A stretch of DNA of 64,000 nt, from positions 372,001-436,000 of the forward strand of contig CBDCZF010000029.1 of NCBI GenBank assembly GCA_965224225.1. The letters are read 5' to 3'. Below the pieces are notes generated by a model, which was given only the letters and a program-made list of their open reading frames with translations, was not told the origin of the DNA and made no database searches. Source of the stretch: CAJQQK01 sp965224225. Lineage in GTDB: Bacteria; Pseudomonadota; Alphaproteobacteria; Rhizobiales; Hyphomicrobiaceae. The position numbers and the translations under genes are program-made. Of this stretch, positions 53,834 through 61,694 are shown in pieces; position 1 is the first letter of the stretch, and every line of letters begins with the position of its first letter.

Positions 53834-55642
53834 CTAGTGGTTGTCGCGCGGTATGCCCTTGCTTTCGGCGATGCGCTGGTATTTGAGGGCTGGCTTGAGC
53901 ACCATGCCCTCCGAGAGCTCATCGACAATGCCCCGCTGGATCTCCTGCCATGGCGTTTGGTGATCGGGGTACTTGTAGCCGCCGGCTGCCGCGAGCGCTG
54001 ATTTGCGCTGCTCCAATTCGTCGTCCGAAATCAGGATGTCGGCCGTCCGATTGGCGAGATCGATGCGCACGCGGTCGCCGGTCCGGAGTAATGCCAGGCC
54101 GCCACCGGATGCCGCCTCCGGTGATGCATTGAGGATCGACGGCGAGCCGGAGGTTCCCGACTGGCGCCCATCGCCAATGCAGGCCAGTGATGAGATCCCC
54201 TGCTTGAGCAGATAGTCGGGTGCGCGCATGTTGACGACTTCGGCAGCGCCCGGATAGCCGATCGGGCCGGCACCGCGCATGAACAGGATCGAGTGGGCAT
54301 CGATCTCGAGAGCGGGATCATCGATGCGGTGATGATAGTCCTCGGGCCCGTCGAAAACGATCGCCCGGCCTTCGAAGGCATTGGGATCGCCGGGGTCCGA
54401 CAGATAACGTTCGCGAAACTCGTCGGTTATCACTGATGTCTTCATGATCGCGCTGTCGAACAGGTTGCCCTTGAGATTGAGGAAGCCGGCAGCCGCCTGC
54501 ATCGGTGCATCGTAAGACTTAATCACATCGCGGTCGTCGGAGAACCGCCCCTCGCAGTTCTCGATCAGTGACTTGCCGTTGACGGTGATCGCGGCGCCAT
54601 CGATCTTGCCCTTGGCGATCAGTTCGGCGACGACGGCCGGCACTCCGCCGGCGCGATGATATTCTTCGCCGAGATACTCACCCGCCGGCTGCAGGTTGAC
54701 GAGCAGCGGCACATCATAACCGATGCGTTCCCAGTCATCATTGGAAAGCTCGACGCCGATGTGGCGGGCGATGGCGTTCAAGTGGATCGGAGCGTTGGTC
54801 GAGCCGCCGATTGCGGAGTTGACCACGATCGCATTTTCGAATGCCGCGCGTGTCAGAACCTGCGACGGTCGCAGGTCTTCCCAGACCATGTCGACAATCC
54901 GTCTGCCCGTTTCGTAGGCCATCTGCTGGCGCTCGCGATAGGGCGCCGGGATCGCCGCGCAGCCGGGCAGGCTCATGCCGAGCGCTTCGGCGAGCGAATT
55001 CATCGTCGAGGCCGTACCCATCGTGTTGCAGTGACCCGCTGACGGTGCGGAAGATGCAACGAGTTCGGCAAAACCCTTATAATCGATCTCGCCGCGCGCC
55101 ATCATCTCGCGCGCCTTCCAGACGATCGTGCCGGAACCAGTGCGCTCGCCCTTGAACCAGCCGTTCAGCATCGGCCCGCCCGAGAGCACGATGGCAGGGA
55201 TATCGACGGTTGCCGCAGCCATGATCTGTGCCGGTGTCGTCTTATCGCAGCCGGTGGTGAGCACGACGCCGTCGATCGGATAACCGTACAGCGTTTCGAC
55301 GAGGCCGAGATAACAGAGGTTGCGGTCGAGGCTGGCGGTCGGTCGCTTGCAGGTCTCCTGAATAGGATGGACCGGAAATTCGAAGCACACACCACCTGCT
55401 TCGCGGATGCCCTCGCGCACGCGTTCGGCAAGGAAGATGTGATGGCGGTTGCACGGCGACAAATCCGAGCCACTTTGCGCGATGCCGATGATCGGCTTGC
55501 CCGACTGCAGTTCCTCGAGCGTCAGACCGAAGTTCATCGTCCGCTCGAGATAGAGTGCCGTCATATCGGCATTGGCCGGGTTGTCGAACCAGGCCTTCGA
55601 GCGAAGCTTACGGCGCTGGTCGTCGGTCGGGGTCTTGGTCAT
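53834..55642 (-). CDS. Pentonate dehydratase of the IlvD/Edd family
   Basis: The 602-residue protein has the IlvD/Edd fold with Fe-S ligands in DLSPCNRHH, TTGCDKTTPAQIM and SAGHCNTMGTASTMNSLAEA. Text such as IGIAQSGSDLSPCNRHH, ECPV-free FEFPVHPIQETCKRPTAS and YRERQQMAYETGRRIVDMVW matches L-arabinonate/D-xylonate dehydratases rather than dihydroxy-acid dehydratase. These convert pentonates to 2-keto-3-deoxy sugars in non-phosphorylating pentose routes, with an Fe-S cluster and Mg. No other pentose genes are nearby. The ATG at 55642 is the likely start; 12 extra bases upstream are possible. The YiiX-like gene follows. Confidence 0.9.
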   Translation of the reverse strand: MTKTPTDDQRRKLRSKAWFDNPANADMTALYLERTMNFGLTLEELQSGKPIIGIAQSGSDLSPCNRHHIFLAERVREGIREAGGVCFEFPVHPIQETCKRPTASLDRNLCYLGLVETLYGYPIDGVVLTTGCDKTTPAQIMAAATVDIPAIVLSGGPMLNGWFKGERTGSGTIVWKAREMMARGEIDYKGFAELVASSAPSAGHCNTMGTASTMNSLAEALGMSLPGCAAIPAPYRERQQMAYETGRRIVDMVWEDLRPSQVLTRAAFENAIVVNSAIGGSTNAPIHLNAIARHIGVELSNDDWERIGYDVPLLVNLQPAGEYLGEEYHRAGGVPAVVAELIAKGKIDGAAITVNGKSLIENCEGRFSDDRDVIKSYDAPMQAAAGFLNLKGNLFDSAIMKTSVITDEFRERYLSDPGDPNAFEGRAIVFDGPEDYHHRIDDPALEIDAHSILFMRGAGPIGYPGAAEVVNMRAPDYLLKQGISSLACIGDGRQSGTSGSPSILNASPEAASGGGLALLRTGDRVRIDLANRTADILISDDELEQRKSALAAAGGYKYPDHQTPWQEIQRGIVDELSEGMVLKPALKYQRIAESKGIPRDNH

Positions 55643-55654
55643 CTGGCGTTGCAC

Positions 55655-55961
55655 CCATCGAAGTTATCTTGCTTGGCCTTCATCACGGTGACGCGGAATG
55701 CTGCCGGCGCCCGAGTGATTTGGTGGATTTGATCATAGGCACATTGCCGGCATTGTTGAACAGGTGAGCCCGCACAGTCTTCATCGAAGCGCGACAAAGC
55801 CGGTGGCATCCTGGTTAACCGCTCGACAACCAACAAGCATAAACTATTTGGATAGATCATTATATATACCCGTTAAAGTGGCATGACTGTTGTAAAGAGT
55901 TAGAGCGCCCGGCGCTAAGGGGTAGAACCTCAACCCGGCCTTCGGAAACTCGTGAACGACT
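55655..55961. other. Intergenic region between divergent genes
   Basis: About 307 bases, AT-rich between 55838 and 55880 (TATATATACCC), separate the dehydratase from the solute-binding gene. Both promoters must lie here. No gene, strong repeat or clear operator was seen. Confidence 0.4.
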
Positions 55962-57593
55962 ATGCACAATTTAACCATGCTCGGCCGTACACTGTCGGCT
56001 GCCTGCTTTGCGTTCTGCTCGTTGTCGCCGGTTGCCGAGGCTGGCGATCTCAACGTTGCTGTTGCCGGCGATGTCGCAAGTCTCGACCCTCACGTCCTCA
56101 ATGAAACCTTCACACTCGGTATCCTGTCCAACGTCATGGAAGGCCTGATCCGGCGTGACCACCGCCTGCGCATTAAGCCTGCGTTGGCGACCCCATGGCA
56201 GCAGCTGAACAGCCGACACTGGCGGTTTCACCTGCGCCGCGGAGTCCGCTTTCACGACGGACGGCCGTTCAGTGCCGACGATGTCGTGTTCTCTTTCGAG
56301 CGCGCGCGAAAACCAAGGTCGCAGCTCAAAAGCCGGCTGCCGGGCGATGCCCGGATCGTCAAGGTCGATCGCCATACCGTAGATATCCACCTCTCGACAC
56401 CCAATCCCGTCCTGCATACGAATTGGGAGACGCTTCTGATCATGTCGGCAGGATGGGCGCGCGAGAACGGCCTCGAAGAGCCTAGCCAGCGCCAAACGTT
56501 GGCCGGGCCACTCCCGGTCAACGGCACCGGCCCGTTCCGCGTCACGCACCACCGCCCCGGCGAAAAGACGGTTTTTGAGCGCAATCGAAAATGGTGGCAA
56601 AAGCCTCCCCATAACCTGACCAGTGTGACAATGCACACGGTGCGAAACGCCACGACACGAACGGCGGCCCTGCTCTCCGGTCAGGTCGACCTCGTCGTCC
56701 CGGCACCAATCCGCGATCTCGAACGCATCAGGCGCGCTGCCGGCTTCAAGATTGAAACAGGGCCGGAACTGCGCACGATCTTCCTCAACCTCGACCAGTT
56801 CCGCGCGACGCCGCTTTACGGTGCACCCGGCAGTGCCAATCCGCTACGCGATGCTCGTGTGCGCCGTGCGATCTATCACGCCATCGACGTCGACGCGATC
56901 GCTCGAACGGTGATGCGGGGATACGCGACGCCGGCCGCCACGCTCGTTTCGCCGATCATCCACCCGGGCGTTGCAGCCATCAAGCGATTGCCGTTCAACC
57001 CTGCCCGCGCCCGAAAACTGCTGCGCGAGGCGGGATACGGCGACGGTTTCGAATTGCCGATGGACTGTCCGAACGACCGTTACATCAACGACCGCCAGAT
57101 CTGCCTGGCCATCGCCGGCATGCTGGCGCGCATCGGCATTCGCGTGCCGCTCGACATCCAGACCAAATCGTTATTCTTCGCCAAGGTCCTCTCCGGCGGC
57201 GGCTATCGCAGTTCGTTCAGCCTGATCGGCTGGACGCCCGGATCGCTCGATGCCTACGACGTGCTCGCCAATGTCGCCAATTGCCGGGACGCGGCAGGCA
57301 ACGGCGCGAGGTTCAATCTCGGCGGCTATTGTAACAGAGAAGTCGACCGGCTGACCGCAATGGCGCTGATCGAGCTGGACCACGGGCGGCGCGCCCGCCT
57401 GCTCAATCGCGCATTCGAAATCATCCATGAGGATGCAGGCTTCATCCCCCTCCACCAGCAGAACCTGGCCTGGGCAATGTCATCCACCGTCGATGTCCAG
57501 GTCCGCGCCGACAATCAGATCCACTTCCACACGATCCGTAAACGGGCCACGAGCGAATCCAGGTCTGGAGCATCAACGCAACGCCCAAACTGA
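55962..57593 (+). CDS. Family-5 ABC transporter substrate-binding protein
   Basis: The 543-residue precursor has a signal peptide (LGRTLSAACFAFCSLSPVAE, ending AEAGDL). It is followed by SBP_bac_5 text: AVAGDVASLDPHVLNETFTL, RHWRFHLRRGVRFHDGRPFS and GTGPFRVTHHRPGEKTVFER. The end WAMSSTVDVQVRADNQIHFH fits the peptide/nickel-binding branch. Which peptide or opine it binds is unknown. No permease or ATPase genes are near, so it is an orphan in this window or the rest lies elsewhere. It converges with the DUF1272 gene 18 bases away. Confidence 0.88.
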   Translation: MHNLTMLGRTLSAACFAFCSLSPVAEAGDLNVAVAGDVASLDPHVLNETFTLGILSNVMEGLIRRDHRLRIKPALATPWQQLNSRHWRFHLRRGVRFHDGRPFSADDVVFSFERARKPRSQLKSRLPGDARIVKVDRHTVDIHLSTPNPVLHTNWETLLIMSAGWARENGLEEPSQRQTLAGPLPVNGTGPFRVTHHRPGEKTVFERNRKWWQKPPHNLTSVTMHTVRNATTRTAALLSGQVDLVVPAPIRDLERIRRAAGFKIETGPELRTIFLNLDQFRATPLYGAPGSANPLRDARVRRAIYHAIDVDAIARTVMRGYATPAATLVSPIIHPGVAAIKRLPFNPARARKLLREAGYGDGFELPMDCPNDRYINDRQICLAIAGMLARIGIRVPLDIQTKSLFFAKVLSGGGYRSSFSLIGWTPGSLDAYDVLANVANCRDAAGNGARFNLGGYCNREVDRLTAMALIELDHGRRARLLNRAFEIIHEDAGFIPLHQQNLAWAMSSTVDVQVRADNQIHFHTIRKRATSESRSGASTQRPN

Positions 57594-57611
57594 TCCGTCC
57601 GGCTGATTGGC

Positions 57612-57857
57612 TTAAGCGCAGAACTCGTGATCCTTGACGACACGCTCGGTCGAGGCAGGAAACCGGACGAGCTTTTCAGGCGGTCGGATCGGCCGGCGGA
57701 CGAGTTCACCGTTGCAATTCGGGCAACGTCCGCCGGGCAGACGCTGCTCGGCACAATCGCGGCAAAATGTACATTCGAACGAACAGATCAAGGCATCGAC
57801 TGCATCGGGTGCCAGATCCTTGTCGCAACATTCACAGTTGGGTTTGAGCTTAAGCAT
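57612..57857 (-). CDS. DUF1272 family small zinc-ribbon-like protein
   Basis: The 81-residue protein has the family pattern LKPNCECCDKDLAPDAVDAL, CSFECTFCRDCAEQRLPGGR and CPNCNGELVRRP, with eight or more Cys that should bind zinc. Ending in KLVRFPASTERV is typical. Family function is unknown. It sits directly after a ridA remnant on the same strand, so the two may once have been co-transcribed. Confidence 0.9.
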   Translation of the reverse strand: MLKLKPNCECCDKDLAPDAVDALICSFECTFCRDCAEQRLPGGRCPNCNGELVRRPIRPPEKLVRFPASTERVVKDHEFCA

Positions 57858-57861
57858 CGCA

Positions 57862-57977
57862 TCATTCCTTGATCACCTCGGCCTCGATCTCGACCAGCCA
57901 GCCGGGAAATGCAAGGCCGGAGATTCGCATTCACGACCCCGTGGGCATTGTTCGACGCCGGCTTGGCGACGTCATCC
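57862..57977 (-). pseudogene. RidA/YjgF remnant with internal deletion
   Basis: On the reverse strand, VAKPASNNAHGVVNA (from about 57970) matches a RidA N-terminus. After a frame change, ISGLAFPGWLVEIEAEVIKE with stop at 57862-57864 matches a RidA C-terminus. The roughly 80 residues normally between them are missing. Both ends of the missing part would carry an SG-coding TCCGGC, which suggests a short-homology deletion. No start codon or ribosome site is convincing. Confidence 0.5.
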
Positions 57978-58055
57978 TACTCCGGTGGTTGCATCGCGTT
58001 CGAGTGAGCTTAGCATGGCGAGACGACGAGCCTCACCTTATGGATTTCAGCGATC

Positions 58056-59012
58056 ATGCGTCGATGCTGGCCGAACATTCTACTTGCAACGTGGCCCAGA
58101 CGCTCGCCTGCGTTCTGCCTGCTGCTGAGCACAGCCTCGCTTATGCATACGGACACCGGTCTCGCCGAATGCCGCCTCACGCCAACCGAAAGTCACTCCG
58201 CGATTGCCGTCACAGATGCCAGATCGATCATGCTCGGCGACCGCCGCGAACTGCGCCTGGCGGCAATCATTGCACCGAGCCCACTCGACAGCCCGGCCGG
58301 CCGCACACCTTGGCCGCCCGAGCAAGCGGCCCGCGGCGCACTCGAAACACTGACCCGGAGCACATCGCTGGCGTTTGCTCTCGCGCCGGCAGGCTCGGAC
58401 CGCTACCGTCGATTGCTAGGGCATGTCTTTGTTGACGATGGCGCGGATCACAGCCTCGTGCCAAAACATCTGGCCGGATGGCTGCAGGCAAACCTGGTCG
58501 GGCGCGGCCATGCCCGGGTCACGGCAACACCCGGCACAGCAACTGATTGCTTGCGCCTGCTGCTCGAACTCGAGGCCGATGCCGAACACAATGGCACCGG
58601 TCTCTGGCGGCATGCCCTCTATCAGGTCAAGCCCGCCTTCCAGACGGCGCGCCTGAGGCGTTTGCGCAGTTCATTCCAGATCGTTACCGGCACCGTCAGG
58701 AGCGTATCGGTTCAGCGCTCGGCCACCTACCTGAACTTCGGCCGCTCCTGGCAGACCGACTTTACCGCGAAGCTCTCCCGATCGCTTGTTCGACAACTTG
58801 CCGGCCAGAGCGACAACCTGAAGGAGCTGGCCGGTGCCGGCTTGCGTGTGCGGGGCTGGTTGGACATGCGCAATGGCCCGCTGATCACGGTGCGACGTCT
58901 CGAACAGATCGAAGTCTTGGCGCGGGGCCGCAACGGCCGGTTTCATCGCTTGCGCCCGATCCGGCTTGCGGGCGATCTATTCACGAATGACAAGCGGTAC
59001 ACTCCGGAGTAA
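58056..59012 (+). CDS. Staphylococcal-nuclease-like protein with altered active-site motifs
   Basis: The 318-residue product has a signal-like N-terminus (WPRRSPAFCLLLSTASLMHT) and an SNase-like barrel: AVTDARSIMLGDRRELRLAA at about 51-70, AGSDRYRRLLGHVFVDDG at about 111-128, and ADAEHNGTGLWRHALYQV. The calcium-binding DGDT and the APE motif of active thermonucleases are replaced (TDARS and APSP), so catalysis is doubtful. The C-terminal half (FQIVTGTVRSVSVQRSATYL and NGPLITVRRLEQIEVL) resembles an OB-fold-like tail found in related alphaproteobacterial proteins. The start at 58056 is uncertain; a start within the signal-like region is possible. Confidence 0.72.
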   Translation: MRRCWPNILLATWPRRSPAFCLLLSTASLMHTDTGLAECRLTPTESHSAIAVTDARSIMLGDRRELRLAAIIAPSPLDSPAGRTPWPPEQAARGALETLTRSTSLAFALAPAGSDRYRRLLGHVFVDDGADHSLVPKHLAGWLQANLVGRGHARVTATPGTATDCLRLLLELEADAEHNGTGLWRHALYQVKPAFQTARLRRLRSSFQIVTGTVRSVSVQRSATYLNFGRSWQTDFTAKLSRSLVRQLAGQSDNLKELAGAGLRVRGWLDMRNGPLITVRRLEQIEVLARGRNGRFHRLRPIRLAGDLFTNDKRYTPE

Positions 59013-59029
59013 GGCCTCGGACGACAAAA

Positions 59030-59054
59030 CCCCGCCATGCGGCGCATGGCGGGG
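59030..59054. terminator. Bidirectional terminator between convergent genes
   Basis: CCCCGCCATG (59030-59039) pairs with CATGGCGGGG (59045-59054) around a 5-base loop. On the reverse strand TTTTGT follows, so it ends carD; it also closes the nuclease-like gene. Confidence 0.8.
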
Positions 59055-59102
59055 CCTCAATTCTTGCAAGCTGACGATCAGCGCGGAAGGCTTGCGGGCG
59101 GT

Positions 59103-60230
59103 TTATGCCGCCGCTGCGTCGCCATCCTTAGCGGCTGCCTCCTCCTCGGCCTTCTCTTCGGCAAGGCGGCGGCCCTTGGCGCTCTTCGAGAGCACATCGG
59201 TGATGCGCTGCGTTGCACCACGCTCATCGAGATCCTCGACGGCTGCAATTTCGCGCGCCATACGATCGAGGGCGGCTTCATACAACTGACGCTCGGAGTA
59301 GGACTGCTCAGGCTGGCTCTCGGAGCGATAGAGATCGCGAACCACTTCGGCAATCGCTATCAGATCGCCGGAGTTGATCTTGTTCTCATACTCCTGTGCC
59401 CGCCGACTCCACATCGTGCGCTTGATGCGGGCACGGCCCTTGAGCGTGTGCATTGCCTTATCGACGATGTTTTCATTTGACAACTTGCGCAGTGAATCGA
59501 CTTTCGAGGTCGGCACACGCAGCGTCATCTTGTCCTTTTCGAACGTGATGACAAAAAGCTCGAGCGTAATGCCGGCGATCTCCTGCTCCTCGATGCCGAC
59601 GATCTGGCCGACACCGTGAGCGGGATAGACCACATGCTCGTTCATCTTGAAGCCATGGCGAACGTTGACTGGCTTTTTCGGTGCTTCGACCTTTTTTGGT
59701 GTGACAGGCGCCGAGGAACGCTTCGCCGTGGTTGCAGCAGCAGCCGCGACCGCCTTCAACGGTCGCTCGCCGGCCTTGACCGGCGCTTTCTTGGCGCGCG
59801 CCGCAGCAGCCGCGGACTTGACGGCAGCAGCCTTACGCGCAGCCACTTTCTTGGCCGCGGCGGCGATCTTCGATTTGGTCGATGCCTTTGCTGCAGCCTT
59901 GGCCTTGGCCGTCACCGTCTTCGGCGCTGCCTTGGCAGTGCTAGGGCTCGTGGCGGGCTTTGCAGCAGTTTTCTTGGCAACGGCTTTCGCAGCCGGCTTG
60001 ACGGTCGTCTTGGCCTTGGCAGATTTCACGGATTTCGCCGGCTGGGCCGCCGTTTTTTTCGTTGCACTGACCTTTGTCGCTTTCGTTGCCGCGGCGCGCT
60101 TCACCACGGGCTTCTTGGAGGCCGCCTTTTTCGCCGCAGCCGGCTTGGTTCGCGTACTCGCAGCGCTCTTGGCCGTCTTCGTTGACTTTGACGCGACCGA
60201 ACTGACAGAGGCCTTCTTCTTCTGAGCCAT
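59103..60230 (-). CDS. carD: CarD-family transcription regulator with histone-H1-like tail
   Basis: The 375-residue protein splits in two. Residues 1 to about 190 are a Lys/Ala/Thr/Pro tail (KKTAAKPATSPSTAKAAPKT and similar), like histone H1 or bacterial Alg/HU-type tails. Residues about 192-355 are a normal CarD: FKMNEHVVYPAHGVGQIVGI (RNA-polymerase-interacting Tudor-like part), KMTLRVPTSKVDSLRKLSNE and GDLIAIAEVVRDLYRSESQP (DNA-binding helices). It ends EEEAAAKDGDAAAA. CarD binds the RNA polymerase beta subunit and stabilises open promoters, notably for rRNA. The tail is much longer than in usual CarD proteins (about 170-190 in all). It lies downstream of fdxA in the conserved order. Confidence 0.92.
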   Translation of the reverse strand: MAQKKKASVSSVASKSTKTAKSAASTRTKPAAAKKAASKKPVVKRAAATKATKVSATKKTAAQPAKSVKSAKAKTTVKPAAKAVAKKTAAKPATSPSTAKAAPKTVTAKAKAAAKASTKSKIAAAAKKVAARKAAAVKSAAAAARAKKAPVKAGERPLKAVAAAAATTAKRSSAPVTPKKVEAPKKPVNVRHGFKMNEHVVYPAHGVGQIVGIEEQEIAGITLELFVITFEKDKMTLRVPTSKVDSLRKLSNENIVDKAMHTLKGRARIKRTMWSRRAQEYENKINSGDLIAIAEVVRDLYRSESQPEQSYSERQLYEAALDRMAREIAAVEDLDERGATQRITDVLSKSAKGRRLAEEKAEEEAAAKDGDAAAA

Positions 60231-60689
60231 ATAAATCGTCTCACCTTCTCGTGCTACGCAACGCCGCTACCTGCAACCAACAGTCTCGTTCTACAGTCAT
60301 CAGCGTTTGCCACTGCAACATCTGAGCGGCCATACTCTGCCGTGCCGGTCCCTTGCATGAACCGGACGACACCTCCTCATCGACATAGCGCCGGGTTTCT
60401 TGCACTTGCGCGCGCAATGCGCCTGCGGCCCGTTCACTACACGCTGGCGCCGCAAGCTGCCTCAGCCGTTAATATCCCCCCACGCAAAAGCCCGGATGCC
60501 TGTAAACAACCGGGCGCCAAGGGGTTCTTTGTTTGTTCAACTACGCCAACGTTGGAAACGTAACACATTTTTCAGCAAAAATGAAGGGCCAAGCTCCATA
60601 TGGCGGTCAAGACTTGGTTAACGAGCAAATTAGCATAAATTATGCATAACTGGCACTCATCCTCAGGATGAAGCAAAATGTCTCCTCAA
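60231..60689. other. carD-fdxA spacer
   Basis: About 460 bases. A small stem TCATCCTCAGGATGA (60657-60671) lies just after fdxA and an imperfect CCCGG/CCGGG stem near 60492-60515. No gene is credible. The carD promoter should be within the first 150 bases before 60230. Confidence 0.45.
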
Positions 60690-61028
60690 TCAGTCCCCCT
60701 CACCAGGTTTTGAGGAGAAATATTTCTCGAATTTACCCTTTTCGTCACGGAAGTTGTCGGCATCCGAGGGCTGATCCTTCTTGGCCGTGATGTTGGGCCA
60801 TTTGTCAGCGTACTCCCGGTTAACCTCGAGCCACTTCTCGATGCCGGGTTCGGTATCAGGTTGTATGGCGTCCACCGGGCACTCCGGCTCGCACACGCCA
60901 CAGTCAATACACTCGTCCGGGTGTATGACGAGCATGTTCTCGCCTTCGTAGAAGCAGTCGACCGGACACACTTCGACACAGTCCGTGAACTTACATTTGA
61001 TGCAGTTTTCGTTGACGATGAACGTCAT
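60690..61028 (-). CDS. fdxA: Seven-iron ferredoxin FdxA
   Basis: The 112-residue protein starts MTFIVNENCIKCKFTDCVEV. The nine Cys at 9, 12, 17, 21, 25, 40, 43, 46 and 50 match the Azotobacter FdI pattern: a [3Fe-4S] cluster and a [4Fe-4S] cluster. Sequence ECIDCGVCEPECPVDAIQ is diagnostic. It transfers electrons in the cytoplasm. The ATG at 61028 starts at the conserved Met; the 49 residues upstream in a longer frame are unrelated. carD follows downstream, as in most Hyphomicrobiales, and the S4-domain gene precedes it by 180 bases. Confidence 0.95.
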   Translation of the reverse strand: MTFIVNENCIKCKFTDCVEVCPVDCFYEGENMLVIHPDECIDCGVCEPECPVDAIQPDTEPGIEKWLEVNREYADKWPNITAKKDQPSDADNFRDEKGKFEKYFSSKPGEGD

Positions 61029-61207
61029 GGTCCGATTCTGAGCTAATGTTGCGCTGAAAGTGACGGCAGAGATGCTTTCTTTGATACGCCGCCGCCCCTG
61101 GCGTGTCACCCCGTTTACGCCCAAGCATTTACGGTCATCCCCCGGAGCGTGCACGAGGTCAGGTTGTCGCAAGTCGTGCCTGCCGCTGATTGCGGAAGCA
61201 CCGCCTG

Positions 61208-61663
61208 CTATTCCTCATAGCGCTCACGAAAGCGATCGATGGCGCGGCGATCCTTTTTCGTCGGCCGCCCGGCACCGGGATCACTGACGAAGCCGCCTGC
61301 CTGGTCCGCGGGATCCATTCGCCCGGGCCCCGGCCGATCAGAACTCGCCGATGACGTCAGCGGCACGATCTCCTCGTAGAGCATTGCTGCCTCACTGGCC
61401 GGACCGCGCCGGCTTCCACCAGATACGACCTTCAGGACGCGGACACCACGCGCGACCGAAACGGTAATCACATCATCGACCTTGATCGCCTGCGCCGGCT
61501 TGGTCGTGCGCACGCGGTTCACACGCACACGACCGTCGGTAACGAGGCGGGCGGCCAGCGAACGCGTCTTGACCACGCGCGCAAACCACAGCCACTTATC
61601 GAGGCGCTGCGTCGCTGCGCCATCGTCTTTCGCATCTTCAGCGCGTTCAGCCACGGCGATCAT
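61208..61663 (-). CDS. S4-domain RNA-binding protein, HslR-like
   Basis: The 151-residue protein has the S4 motif QRLDKWLWFARVVKTRSLAA, then LVTDGRVRVNRVRTTKPAQA and IKVDDVITVSVARGVRVLKV. C-terminal KKDRRAIDRFRERYEE is typical of HslR-like proteins, which bind stalled 50S subunits carrying nascent chains. The start at 61663 (MIAVAERAED) follows the helicase stop by 31 bases; longer frames overlap the helicase. fdxA follows. Confidence 0.88.
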   Translation of the reverse strand: MIAVAERAEDAKDDGAATQRLDKWLWFARVVKTRSLAARLVTDGRVRVNRVRTTKPAQAIKVDDVITVSVARGVRVLKVVSGGSRRGPASEAAMLYEEIVPLTSSASSDRPGPGRMDPADQAGGFVSDPGAGRPTKKDRRAIDRFRERYEE

Positions 61664-61694
61664 GCTCGGCTTGCAAGGTTCGCCAACTCCCCGT

